In this document: positions 26,323-35,017 of the stretch, one piece after another
Position numbering within the stretch: the stretch's first letter is position 1
How the letters are laid out: the number at the start of each line of letters is the position of its first letter
Source of the DNA: Bacteroidales bacterium
GTDB taxonomy: Bacteria; Bacteroidota; Bacteroidia; Bacteroidales; UBA10428
Assembly (NCBI GenBank): GCA_016929525.1
Contig: JAFGIP010000009.1
Coordinates: 31,886-95,885 of the forward strand
Direction: 5' to 3'
DNA: 64,000 nucleotides
Notes under the pieces: model-generated
Database searches by the model: none
The model's input: the letters and a program-made list of their open reading frames with translations, nothing else
What the model was told of the DNA's origin: nothing
Translations under genes and position numbers: made by a program

Positions 26323-26747
26323 TAATTCCTTCTTTCTTGTGTGGTGACTGTAAAGAACCATTCACCCTCTTCCATACTTATATCGAATATCCGTTCATCC
26401 ATCTTATAACTCCATTTATTATTACCTTCTGAGTTGTATTTCTCATTCAGTTCAGCGAGAACATCATTAATATTTGAATAATCGCACATTTTCCTGATCA
26501 ATGTGCATTTCTCCACATCCGACAGAAAAAACAATATGGTTATTTCATTGATTTTATCTTCGTACTTTAAATATTTATAATGTGGGTTTATTACCCCTGT
26601 ATTCAGTTTAAAATTTTTGTGCGACACTTTCATTTCTGCAATAATCTCATCTTTATGCATACCAATAAAATTTTGTGATTTGCATGAGATACTGGCAACA
26701 GTTGCTAATATCAGAACAACTAATGTTATTTGCAGAAATTTTTTCAT
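26322..26747 (-). CDS. Secreted hypothetical protein in the bat operon
   Basis: This 141-aa protein begins with a hydrophobic N-terminus ending ASISCKSQ, which could be a lipoprotein signal (Cys ~23) or an ordinary signal peptide. The rest has no domain I recognise; a GMHKDEIIAEM segment and the pattern of alternating strands suggest a small alpha/beta fold. It sits between moxR (16-base gap) and the DUF58 gene (1-base overlap), so it is co-transcribed. It is not part of the canonical moxR-DUF58-bat set, which makes it a lineage-specific passenger or accessory subunit. Confidence 0.7.
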   Translation of the reverse strand: MKKFLQITLVVLILATVASISCKSQNFIGMHKDEIIAEMKVSHKNFKLNTGVINPHYKYLKYEDKINEITILFFLSDVEKCTLIRKMCDYSNINDVLAELNEKYNSEGNNKWSYKMDERIFDISMEEGEWFFTVTTQERRN

Positions 26748-26763
26748 TAGTTCTCTTTTTATA

Positions 26764-27762
26764 TTATGGTACTTCTACTTTATTCAATATTTCGGTAATT
26801 ATGTTTTCAGAAGTTATATTTTCTGCTTCTGCTTCATAAGTCAATCCTATCCTGTGACGCATTACATCGTAACATACTGCGCGCACATCTTCGGGAATAA
26901 CATAACCTCTTCTTTTAATGAATGCATAAGTTTTTGCAGCCTTTGCCAGATTGATACTGGCTCTTGGAGATGAACCATAACTGATCATGTTCTTAAACTC
27001 AGGAAGATTGTATTTATCCGCATATCTGGTAGAGAAAACAATATCGAGAATGTAATTCTCTATTTTCTCATCCATATATACTTCCTTTACTACCTCCCTT
27101 GCTTTCATTATATTTTCAGGTTTTAATACTTTATTTGCGGTTGGGAATTCGACCTCAAGGTTTTCCCGCATTATGCCAAGCTCTTCATTTTTTTGCGGAT
27201 AATCCAACACTATTTTTAGCATAAAACGATCCATTTGTGCCTCCGGTAACGGATATGTGCCTTCCTGCTCAATTGGGTTCTGTGTAGCCATTACCAGAAA
27301 TGGTTTTGGTAAATCAAATGTCTCACTCCCTATTGTAACATGTTTTTCCTGCATAGCTTCAAGTAAAGCACTTTGTACTTTTGCCGGTGAACGGTTAATC
27401 TCATCGGCGAGGATGAAGTTGGCAAATATTGGCCCCTTCTTAACCTGGAATTCTTCTTTTTTCTGGCTGTAAATCATTGTACCTATTAAATCAGCAGGCA
27501 GCAGATCAGGAGTAAACTGTATTCTGCTGAACTTAGCTTCAATTGTAGTGGCCAGCGTATTTATTGCTAACGTTTTGGCTAGACCAGGAACTCCTTCAAG
27601 TAGAATGTGACCATCGGATAGTAATCCTACAAGCAACCCTTCCAATAAGTGTTTCTGGCCTATAATTACTTTGCTCATTTCCAGATTTATTAAATCTACA
27701 AATGAACTTTCCTGCTTGATTTTTTCATTCAGTTCCTGGATATTAACATTCATTTGACTCAT
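26764..27762 (-). CDS. moxR: MoxR-family AAA+ ATPase
   Basis: The 332-aa ATPase carries Walker A GVPGLAKT, Walker B FILADEINRSP, sensor 1 ATQNP and the QEGTYPLPEAQMDRFM region. The C-terminal lid contains sensor 2 SPRASINLAKAAKTYA. MoxR proteins act with VWA-domain partners as chaperone-like remodelling machines. It is the first gene of the nine-gene minus-strand operon running to batE. The start may be MSQMN or MNVNIQ three codons in. The 187-base gap to the divergent truA should hold its promoter; no clear -33/-7 pair is seen there. Confidence 0.95.
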   Translation of the reverse strand: MSQMNVNIQELNEKIKQESSFVDLINLEMSKVIIGQKHLLEGLLVGLLSDGHILLEGVPGLAKTLAINTLATTIEAKFSRIQFTPDLLPADLIGTMIYSQKKEEFQVKKGPIFANFILADEINRSPAKVQSALLEAMQEKHVTIGSETFDLPKPFLVMATQNPIEQEGTYPLPEAQMDRFMLKIVLDYPQKNEELGIMRENLEVEFPTANKVLKPENIMKAREVVKEVYMDEKIENYILDIVFSTRYADKYNLPEFKNMISYGSSPRASINLAKAAKTYAFIKRRGYVIPEDVRAVCYDVMRHRIGLTYEAEAENITSENIITEILNKVEVP

Positions 27763-27949
27763 ATCTGACTATTTTTCACTATTTTTTACCAGAGAGCGAA
27801 AGTAACAATTTTTAAAAAAGGTGACTTTGTTCAGAAAATTAAAAAAATTTAAATGTCTGATATATTGCGAATTAGGTTCTGTTAAAAAATGTTAAGTGGA
27901 AATATAGAGTCAAAATGAGTATTTTCGGGAAAATAGTATTTAACGTATT

Positions 27950-28687
27950 ATGCAAAGGTATTTCATTGAATTACAGTACGATGGAAGTAATTACCATGGA
28001 TGGCAGATACAACCCAATGCACCTACAGTTCAACAGGAGCTGAACGAAAAGCTTTCTGTTCTTTTAAATAAAAAAATTGAAACAATCGGAGCCGGCAGAA
28101 CAGATACCGGTGTTCATGCCAGGCATTTTGTGGCACATTTCGATCTAAATAAACCTATTCATACAGATATTCAAAAGTTTATCCATAAGCTTAACTGTTT
28201 TCTTGCAGAAGATATTAAAGTTAATAATATTATACCTGTCGATAGCAAAGCACATGCACGTTTCGATGCTGTTTCAAGAACTTACAGTTATTACATAGCA
28301 ACAGGTAAAACTGTTTTTAATAAAAACTACGTATGGCAAATTTATCAACCGCTTAATTTAAGCAAGATGAATCTTGGGGCTAAAAAGCTTATGGAATATC
28401 ATGATTTTACAAGCTTCAGTAAATTGCACTCTGATGTTAAATCCTATATATGCGATATATATTCATCAAAATGGAAGTTTGAGAATGATTTAATGGTATA
28501 TAATATTACAGCTAACCGCTTTTTGAGAAATATGGTGAGAGCGATTGTAGGAACGCTTGTTTTACTTGGTCGCAATAAAATAGATATTGAACAATTTTGT
28601 AAAATCATAGAAAGTAAAGACCGTTCGTTAGCCGGAGAATCGGCACCGGCAAATGCTCTTTTTCTGGAGCATATTCAGTATTCATAA
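27950..28687 (+). CDS. truA: tRNA pseudouridine(38-40) synthase TruA
   Basis: The 245-aa enzyme isomerises uridine to pseudouridine at positions 38-40 of the tRNA anticodon arm. The motif GAGRTDTGVHA contains catalytic Asp52, and QYDGSNYHGWQ near the N-terminus and ANRFLRNMVRAIVGTL near the C-terminus are the other family blocks. Length matches bacterial TruA. It is a single-gene unit divergent from moxR. Confidence 0.97.
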   Translation: MQRYFIELQYDGSNYHGWQIQPNAPTVQQELNEKLSVLLNKKIETIGAGRTDTGVHARHFVAHFDLNKPIHTDIQKFIHKLNCFLAEDIKVNNIIPVDSKAHARFDAVSRTYSYYIATGKTVFNKNYVWQIYQPLNLSKMNLGAKKLMEYHDFTSFSKLHSDVKSYICDIYSSKWKFENDLMVYNITANRFLRNMVRAIVGTLVLLGRNKIDIEQFCKIIESKDRSLAGESAPANALFLEHIQYS

Positions 28688-28792
28688 GCCTTTTGGAATA
28701 AAATCTGTTTATATCTTTTTATAACAAAGTGGTAACAAATAGCTATATTAAACGTTAAATACTTCGGGATATAAGCCTTAAAACAGCTACTA

Positions 28793-29302
28793 ATGAGAAG
28801 GTTAATTACATTGATTTTATTTGTGTCAGTTTGTTTGGGAGCAAAAGCACAGACAGGTATACCAAGGGCGCAGGCTATGTTTATCTATAATTTTTCACGC
28901 CTGATAGAATGGCCGGCAAATTATAAAACAGGACCGTTTGTAATTGGTGTTGTGGGGTCTACACCTACACTAGCAGAAATTGAAACTTATGCTTTAGGCA
29001 AAAATGTTGGCAGTCAGCCCATAGCTATTAAAAAATTTAATTCCCCTTCAGAAATATCTACATGCCATATTTTATTTGTACCCTTTAGTAAAACAAAACT
29101 TTTATCTGAAATAATTCCGGCTGTTCAGGATAAGAGCACTTTGATAATTACCGAAAAGAATGGTGCAATCGACGAAGGAGCATCAATTAATTTTGTAATA
29201 ATAGGTGACAAACTTAAGTTTGAAATAAAACCTTCCAATCTTACCAGGGTTAATATTAAAGTAAGTTCTAAACTTAGTGAAATGGCCTTTAAGGTTTACT
29301 AA
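28793..29302 (+). CDS. YfiR-family (DUF4154) periplasmic protein
   Basis: The 169-aa protein has a signal peptide (cleavage near AKAQ). It then has the YfiR/DUF4154 fold: AMFIYNFSRLIEWPANYKTGPFVIGVVG, a central FVPFSKTK strand and the C-terminal NFVIIGDKLKFEIKPSN. In Pseudomonas YfiR is a periplasmic repressor of the YfiN diguanylate cyclase, but in Bacteroidota it usually stands alone, as here with no GGDEF gene nearby. The cysteine pair that regulates P. aeruginosa YfiR is absent. Its stop abuts the convergent aroE stop. Confidence 0.85.
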   Translation: MRRLITLILFVSVCLGAKAQTGIPRAQAMFIYNFSRLIEWPANYKTGPFVIGVVGSTPTLAEIETYALGKNVGSQPIAIKKFNSPSEISTCHILFVPFSKTKLLSEIIPAVQDKSTLIITEKNGAIDEGASINFVIIGDKLKFEIKPSNLTRVNIKVSSKLSEMAFKVY

Positions 29303-30049
29303 TTAAGTATTCCATATCTCCCATGCCTTATCAGCCTGTAGTTTTAACATTGGCAGTCCGTTAAGTACTGTTGCATCTTGCTTTTCCCCTTTTTTCAAAA
29401 AAAGAGTTTTTTCCGGATTATAAATCAAATCGTATAAAATATGGTTTCTGGTTAATGCTCCATAAGGAATATCCGGACACCGGGCTGTATTTGGGTACAT
29501 ACCTAAAGGGGATGTGTTAATAATAATATGAAACTGTTTAATGACAGATTCATCCAAATCTTCATAGGAATAAAAATCTTTCGATTTTGGAACACGAGAA
29601 ACATACTTATATTTTATGTTATGCTTCTTCAGAATATATGCAACAGCTTTTGATGCTCCCCCGGTTCCCAGAATTAAGGCCGTTCTATGATATTCCCGCA
29701 TAACTTTTAAAAGTGGTTGCTCAAATCCAAAAGCATCGGTATTAAATCCCTTTAATCTGTATTCATTTCCACTACGAACTATTTTTATTGTATTAATTGC
29801 GCCTATTTCCTGTGCCTCATGGTCAATCTCATCTAAATATTGAAATACTTTTTCCTTATAAGGTATAGTAACATTCAAACCAAAAAGATACTGCTGTTCT
29901 TTCAGAATATTTGGAAGTTGCGAAATATCTTCTATCGGATAGTTGTCGTAACTGCAGTCAGCAATTTTCTCATCTCTGAATTTTTCAGTAAAGAAAGCTT
30001 TCGAGAAGCTATGACCAAGAGGGTATCCTATAAGACCAAATTTTCGCAT
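29303..30049 (-). CDS. aroE: Shikimate dehydrogenase
   Basis: The 248-aa enzyme reduces 3-dehydroshikimate to shikimate with NADPH in aromatic amino-acid synthesis. It contains GYPLGHSFSKAF (shikimate site), NVTIPYK with the catalytic Lys, and the NADP loop LGTGGASKA. NTSPLGMYP and the late GLPMLKLQADKAWEIW are also present. It overlaps the upstream DUF368 gene by one base (TAATG), so the two form an operon. Length is slightly short of the ~270 aa usual but all motifs are present. Confidence 0.95.
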   Translation of the reverse strand: MRKFGLIGYPLGHSFSKAFFTEKFRDEKIADCSYDNYPIEDISQLPNILKEQQYLFGLNVTIPYKEKVFQYLDEIDHEAQEIGAINTIKIVRSGNEYRLKGFNTDAFGFEQPLLKVMREYHRTALILGTGGASKAVAYILKKHNIKYKYVSRVPKSKDFYSYEDLDESVIKQFHIIINTSPLGMYPNTARCPDIPYGALTRNHILYDLIYNPEKTLFLKKGEKQDATVLNGLPMLKLQADKAWEIWNT

Positions 30050-31020
30050 TATTCATCATTTTCAGATAACAGACCTGCATATTTTTCGATAGCCCAAATA
30101 ATTAAAATTCCTGCTAAAACAAGTAATACTGCAACAACTACTTCCCGGTTAAATGAATCAGGAAGATAACTCCTGTAACCCGCTATTACCTTTTCTCCAT
30201 TGCTTTTTGTTAAAATATTCCCGAAACCATCGTACTTATAAAGAGGCATTTTCCATGGCCAGAGTATTGCAAGCGAACCAAGTATGAAACCGGTAAGCAA
30301 TGCTATTGTCTGATCTCTGAATTTTTTATAAACCCATGACAGAATATGAGAAAACAATATTAATCCGACAACTGCACCAATACCCACTGGTATAATAATC
30401 TTAAGACTTTCAAGATCACCTTCCCGCAAACTGTTAACTGCATCGATCATTACCAGTTTGTAATTACCTAACAGGATAAGTACGAATGAACCTGACAGTC
30501 CGGGCAATATCATACTGCAAATTGCAATCACACCACATAGAATAAGATAACCGAAAGAACTATTCTCAGAAGCAGGCGATAACACCGATATTAAGATCGC
30601 TATCGCTGTTCCAACAAGAAATGTTGCGATTACAAAAACTGACCACCTTTTAATGGTTCTTCCTACAAAATATACCGATGCCAGTATCAACCCAAAAAAG
30701 AATGCCCATACGTAAACCGGGTAAAATTCAAATAAATAGTCGAGCAGAACTGCAAGAGAAAACACACTTACCAACGCACCACCAAACACGACAATCAGGA
30801 AAATAAGATTGGTATGTTTAATGAACTCTTTAAATTTTCCTGTAAACAATAATTTTATTGCCTTCAGATCGAAAGATTTAATTGAGTCTATCAGCTCTTC
30901 GAAAATATTTGTTATAAGTGCAATAGTTCCACCTGACACCCCGGGTATAACATTCGCCGCTCCCATACCAGCACCTTTGAGTACCAATGAGATATAATCC
31001 TTAAAGTTTCTTTTTTGCAT
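30049..31020 (-). CDS. DUF368 membrane protein (PopT-type undecaprenyl-phosphate translocase candidate)
   Basis: This 323-aa protein has about eight hydrophobic helices with the family's duplicated PGVSGGTIALI and ILPGLSGSFVLILLGNYK re-entrant motifs. Members of DUF368 have been shown in other bacteria to recycle the C55 lipid carrier across the membrane (PopT). The same role here is inferred from family membership. A cytoplasmic start MQKRNFKDYISLVLKGAGMGAANVIPG is typical. It precedes aroE with a one-base overlap and is divergent from the glycosylase-like gene at 31156. Confidence 0.9.
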   Translation of the reverse strand: MQKRNFKDYISLVLKGAGMGAANVIPGVSGGTIALITNIFEELIDSIKSFDLKAIKLLFTGKFKEFIKHTNLIFLIVVFGGALVSVFSLAVLLDYLFEFYPVYVWAFFFGLILASVYFVGRTIKRWSVFVIATFLVGTAIAILISVLSPASENSSFGYLILCGVIAICSMILPGLSGSFVLILLGNYKLVMIDAVNSLREGDLESLKIIIPVGIGAVVGLILFSHILSWVYKKFRDQTIALLTGFILGSLAILWPWKMPLYKYDGFGNILTKSNGEKVIAGYRSYLPDSFNREVVVAVLLVLAGILIIWAIEKYAGLLSENDE

Positions 31021-31090
31021 ATTTGAATTTTGCCGCTAAGATAATATTTCTGAATAAAGTTTAACTTCTAAATTCTGATGCACGTTTTCT

Positions 31091-31120
31091 TATTTTATAG
31101 TATTTTATAGTATTTTATCA
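31091..31120. repeat. Three tandem 10-bp AT-rich repeats
   Basis: TATTTTATAG occurs twice in direct tandem, followed by TATTTTATCA. The array lies in the 135-base divergent promoter region between DUF368 and the gene at 31156, on one helical turn spacing. It may be a curved-DNA or UP-like element or chance low complexity. Confidence 0.5.
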
Positions 31121-31155
31121 TTTTTATTCAAATTGTTACTTACATATCAAATAAT

Positions 31156-31830
31156 ATGATACCTACAATCGGTGATAAATTATTGCAGTTTTACATAAAT
31201 CTGAAACTGGAAGATATGATCGGAAGAGATATATCGGTGCTTAATCCGTTTGCTAATTTAAAAGTTCAGGATGTTAACATACTATTTTATAAAAAGTATT
31301 TCAATGATACTAAACCAAGAATATTACTGCTGGGTATTAATCCTGGCAGGTTTGGAGCAGGAATTACAGGTATACCATTTACCGATCCCATTCGTTTGGA
31401 AGACATACTTGACATTAAAAATAATTTCGTGAAAAAGCCGGAGTTATCTTCAGAATTCATTTATAAGATGATAGAAAAGTATGGTGGTGCTGAAGAATTT
31501 TATAAGAAATACATATTATCCGCAGTGTGCCCGCTGGGATTTGTAAAAAACGGCGTTAACATCAATTATTATGATGATAAAAAATTACAAAAAGCTGTCA
31601 CCCCTTTTATCATTGACACTTTAAAACAACAGATTCATATTTCCGCTAATGCAAATCTGTGTTTTATAATAGGAAAAGGAAAGAACCTGCAATTTCTGAC
31701 TAAACTGAATGAAGATCAGCACTTATTTAAAGAAATCAAAGTGCTTGAGCATCCTCGCTGGGTGATGCAGTATCGCAGAAAAAAGTTAGATTATTACATT
31801 GATAAATATCTAGATAACTTATCAGTGTAA
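31156..31830 (+). CDS. Uracil-DNA glycosylase-family protein (DUF4918/SMUG2-like)
   Basis: The 224-aa protein has the glycosylase-fold first motif LLLGINPGRFGAGITGIPFTDP, close to SMUG-type GMNPGPFGM, and a C-terminal second motif EHPRWVMQYRRKK, where SMUG enzymes have an HPSP loop. This pairing is characteristic of the DUF4918 subgroup of the uracil-DNA glycosylase superfamily in Bacteroidota. It would excise damaged bases from DNA, but its exact substrate is not established. It is a single gene. Confidence 0.82.
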   Translation: MIPTIGDKLLQFYINLKLEDMIGRDISVLNPFANLKVQDVNILFYKKYFNDTKPRILLLGINPGRFGAGITGIPFTDPIRLEDILDIKNNFVKKPELSSEFIYKMIEKYGGAEEFYKKYILSAVCPLGFVKNGVNINYYDDKKLQKAVTPFIIDTLKQQIHISANANLCFIIGKGKNLQFLTKLNEDQHLFKEIKVLEHPRWVMQYRRKKLDYYIDKYLDNLSV

Positions 31831-31870
31831 GGATTTATTTATATTGTAATGAACTTTAGTATTAAAAATA

Positions 31871-32545
31871 TCATCTTGCTATCCCGACTCCCAGGGTAAT
31901 ATATGGCACTCCGAGAGTTCTAACATATCCAACATCGTGAACACCGTCATATGGCTGGGCAATAAAGCCCATATCCGCTAAAAGAAAATAATCGGGTTTG
32001 AAATAATATTGAAATTCTGCATTATAGTTAATAACAACACCCTGCTCCCTCCCACCCTGACTGGATGAGAACGTTCTTCTGTATCCAAGATATAAACATG
32101 GTTTTAAAACCATATTCTCAGACAGCAATAATATCCCTTTTATAGAACCATTAATTTCCATCATTTTTATATCGTCAAGATTGATTACGTGTTCCCTGCC
32201 GTCCCAATATCCCAAATTTACTTCATTACCATCTGCTATGGATGATCCTTCAAAAAGGATATCCTTAATATTGAATTTGGCAATATTCAAATTCCCTCCT
32301 ATCGATAGATGTTCCTTCAAGCGATAATCGAACACGATCTTTATTAAAGGAGAAACAGCATTTTTAATGTCAACAGTTTCATCATCCGGGTAGTATGATT
32401 CGTATGATGCCTTTACATTACCAGGCAATATTGCGCCCCCGGACACTGAAATTTCATTTTTTGTACCAGAATCTTGCGCTCCGACAAATATGAATACGAA
32501 TATGCTTAAAATTAAGATCAGGGAACATTTTTGAATTTTTTTCAT
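31871..32545 (-). CDS. Secreted hypothetical protein, probable outer-membrane barrel
   Basis: The 224-aa product has a signal peptide (FVGAQ) and then repeated amphipathic strands. Examples are EISVSGGAILPGNVKASY, HLSIGGNLNIAKFNI, MVLKPCLYLGYRRTF, EFQYYFKPDYFLLADMGF and the final VPYITLGVGIAR. The pattern fits an 8-10-strand outer-membrane protein. I recognise no named family. It lies between the convergent glycosylase-like gene (40 bases) and the phosphosulfolactate synthase gene, with a 100-base gap that suggests its own promoter. Confidence 0.65.
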   Translation of the reverse strand: MKKIQKCSLILILSIFVFIFVGAQDSGTKNEISVSGGAILPGNVKASYESYYPDDETVDIKNAVSPLIKIVFDYRLKEHLSIGGNLNIAKFNIKDILFEGSSIADGNEVNLGYWDGREHVINLDDIKMMEINGSIKGILLLSENMVLKPCLYLGYRRTFSSSQGGREQGVVINYNAEFQYYFKPDYFLLADMGFIAQPYDGVHDVGYVRTLGVPYITLGVGIAR

Positions 32546-32645
32546 GAAAAGTATTAATAAGTTAGTTCAGTAATTAATACCCTTACTAATCTAACATCAC
32601 AAAATATCAGAGTCATAAATAAAAATCTGTCCTTATATTCCGGTT

Positions 32646-33467
32646 TTAAATCTGGAAATCAAAATAGGGTATATAATCGTATGGACTTTGCTTTTTGCCT
32701 TTTTCTTCTTTTGGCAACGAATCAAAAAAAGTATCTCCTCTAAGTCCAAGGCGAAGACATTCCAATGGTATTACTCCATTTGTGGCAATATTCCCGAGAT
32801 TTACATTGGCTCCATACAGTTTAATAAACCAAACCTGTTGTTTTCCGTTAGGTGCTTCCCATAATATGTCTGAAGGATTTATTTGCGAAGAAATAGTATT
32901 GATCAAAGCTTCGTTGGCTGAACCATCACTATTGTATATACCGATTGTACCACTCTCCCGTGCTTCGGCAATAACTTTGAGTGATCCGGCTTCAAGTTCG
33001 GTTTTCATCATGCTTACCCATTCATTGGCCGGTATGAAAACACCACGTTGTTTCGAACCGACTTCTGAAATAACAGTAACATCCTTCGATAACTTTCTGA
33101 TATATTCCAGCTTTTCATTGTGAGGCATGCTCATAGAGCCATCAGAAACTTCGGCAAGATCGAGTCCACAATCGGAAATAAATCGTTTGTAGTCATCGAA
33201 CATATTTCGAATAACAAAAACCTCGAAAAGTGTACCCCCAAAATACGGACGGATATTAGCCTCGCGATAAAGTTTAAGTTTTTCTTTTAACTTGTTTGTA
33301 ATAACAGAGGTTCCAAATCCAAATTTTACGTAATCGGTATATTCTCCGCTTGACTCAATAAAGCTTTCAACTTCTTTTAAACTCAAACCTTTGTCCATCA
33401 TCATAGTGAGTCCTTCGTTCCTTGGTTTCCCGGAGCGTTCGGGTATATATGGTAATTGAAAGTTCAT
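32646..33467 (-). CDS. Phosphosulfolactate synthase (ComA family)
   Basis: The 273-aa TIM-barrel protein matches ComA, which adds sulfite to phosphoenolpyruvate to give (2R)-phospho-3-sulfolactate. Visible family segments are KPRNEGLTMMMDKGLSL, YVKFGFGTSVI, PYFGGTLFEVF, EVSDGSMSMP, VISEVGSK and the late ILWEAPNGKQQVWFI. In methanogens this begins coenzyme M synthesis. Bacteroidota members are common but their product's fate is unclear. The gene follows the 471-aa TPR gene by 6 bases. No comB or comC neighbour is present. Confidence 0.9.
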   Translation of the reverse strand: MNFQLPYIPERSGKPRNEGLTMMMDKGLSLKEVESFIESSGEYTDYVKFGFGTSVITNKLKEKLKLYREANIRPYFGGTLFEVFVIRNMFDDYKRFISDCGLDLAEVSDGSMSMPHNEKLEYIRKLSKDVTVISEVGSKQRGVFIPANEWVSMMKTELEAGSLKVIAEARESGTIGIYNSDGSANEALINTISSQINPSDILWEAPNGKQQVWFIKLYGANVNLGNIATNGVIPLECLRLGLRGDTFFDSLPKEEKGKKQSPYDYIPYFDFQI

Positions 33468-33473
33468 TGGATG

Positions 33474-34889
33474 TTAACTTTGGTTTTTATATTTTTTTAT
33501 CAATTGGGATATTATTTTATTATCCGTCGTTTTAGGGTATCGTGAAAGTAACTCGCTGTGTTCATTGTAATTTATCGACAGTCCTTTTTCAAAATATTCA
33601 TACGCAAGCTGATCCTGTTTATTATATAAATAATAAACAGCCAGGTTGTAATTAATGGTAGATATATCTTTATTATATTGATATGCTTTGTTCAGTATAT
33701 TAATAGCCTCGGTCAGGTTATCCTCCATAAAAAGTATATCTGCATGCGACAGCCATGCTTCATAATCGTTTGGATCCAGTTCTACAGCCCGGTTATAAGA
33801 CTCTGCTGATTTTTCCAGAATATTTAGTTTTCTGTAAGCTTCACCGAGCATGAACCAATACTCAGGATTTTCCGGATCAATACCTTTTGCATGAATAAAA
33901 TACTTTAAGCTTAATGCATACTCGTCCATGTGAAAGAATCCCATGCCCATTCCAAACCAGGCATCTCCAAATGCACTATCCAGTTCTATTGATTTCCGGT
34001 AATAATGTATAGCGAGTTTATAATTCAGCAGTTTCTCGTAGCATTCACCTATGTAAGTATATACCTGAGCATTATCAGGTTCAATAAAAATAATTTCTTC
34101 GTATGTTTTAATTGCTTCTTCATAGTTTTCCTGCAAAACATGGGTATTGGCTTTACTAAAATAAGCCGAAACATAATCAGGGCTGATGGCTATAGCAAAA
34201 TCATATGCTTCAATTGCATCTTCATACTGTTCCAGACTGGAATAAACCATACCAAGGTTGAACCAGATATTTTCCGAATAAGGTTCGAGATCGATATACT
34301 TCTTGTAATAAACGACGCTTTTTTGAAGATCATCAATCCGTTCGTATACCATAGCCAGTTCATGCAGAGCCATAGTATTTTTCGGGTTGATTTCAATAAG
34401 AAGCTTTAAAAATTTAATGGCAAGTTTATATCTTCTTGTATTGATATATGAGTATGCGATTGAATATATAATATCTTCTTTACCTTCGTATGCATATTGT
34501 ATTGCTTTATTGAAAGCATAAGAAGCCTCTTCTTTTCTGCCAAGCACATTAAGTGCGATCCCTTTTAGTAAAAAGAATTCACTGTTATTTGACTCAACAC
34601 CTTCAATCTTACGCAGGAAATGCAGACCTTTTGAAGGTTTACCATTGTTAATATATATCTGAGCTAAACGAAGTTTAAGTGCTGTAGAATAAGGATGTTG
34701 TTTTAAGCCTTTCTCAATGGCTGTTTTAGCACTGTGAAAACTATGTTGATCGATGTAGAAATCAACTATGTTCTCAAATTCATACAAATCAAAGAAATAT
34801 GCTGAATTCTTTTTCAGCATTTCTTCAAACCTGTTTATAGATTCGTATATGCTTTCTTCCTCAAAAAATTGTTCCTGATTCTCATTCAT
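33474..34889 (-). CDS. Cytoplasmic TPR-repeat protein (471 aa)
   Basis: The product consists almost entirely of tetratricopeptide repeats, about 12 consecutive 34-residue units from residue ~40 to the end (for example ENIWFNLGMVYSSLEQYEDA, VQVYTYIGECYEKLLNYK-like units). There is no signal peptide, so it is probably a cytoplasmic scaffold. It is the first gene of a two-gene operon with the phosphosulfolactate synthase. The same type of TPR gene beside ComA-like and aroE genes occurs in Bacteroidales genomes as far as I recall. Its partner is unknown. Confidence 0.85.
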   Translation of the reverse strand: MNENQEQFFEEESIYESINRFEEMLKKNSAYFFDLYEFENIVDFYIDQHSFHSAKTAIEKGLKQHPYSTALKLRLAQIYINNGKPSKGLHFLRKIEGVESNNSEFFLLKGIALNVLGRKEEASYAFNKAIQYAYEGKEDIIYSIAYSYINTRRYKLAIKFLKLLIEINPKNTMALHELAMVYERIDDLQKSVVYYKKYIDLEPYSENIWFNLGMVYSSLEQYEDAIEAYDFAIAISPDYVSAYFSKANTHVLQENYEEAIKTYEEIIFIEPDNAQVYTYIGECYEKLLNYKLAIHYYRKSIELDSAFGDAWFGMGMGFFHMDEYALSLKYFIHAKGIDPENPEYWFMLGEAYRKLNILEKSAESYNRAVELDPNDYEAWLSHADILFMEDNLTEAINILNKAYQYNKDISTINYNLAVYYLYNKQDQLAYEYFEKGLSINYNEHSELLSRYPKTTDNKIISQLIKKYKNQS

Positions 34890-35017
34890 CTCAACTCTGA
34901 TAGTTATATCTAAATTAACAATAAATCTATTTCTCCCCCCCTTCAGATATCAACAGTTTTTCACCAATTATTGCCAAATAACAGTCATTATCAATGTGAT
35001 AGTACGGTTGATAACTA

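Noticed and set aside
28793-29302. YfiR as part of a cyclic-di-GMP signalling operon
   Set aside because: No GGDEF/EAL gene or YfiB-like lipoprotein is adjacent; the gene stands alone.
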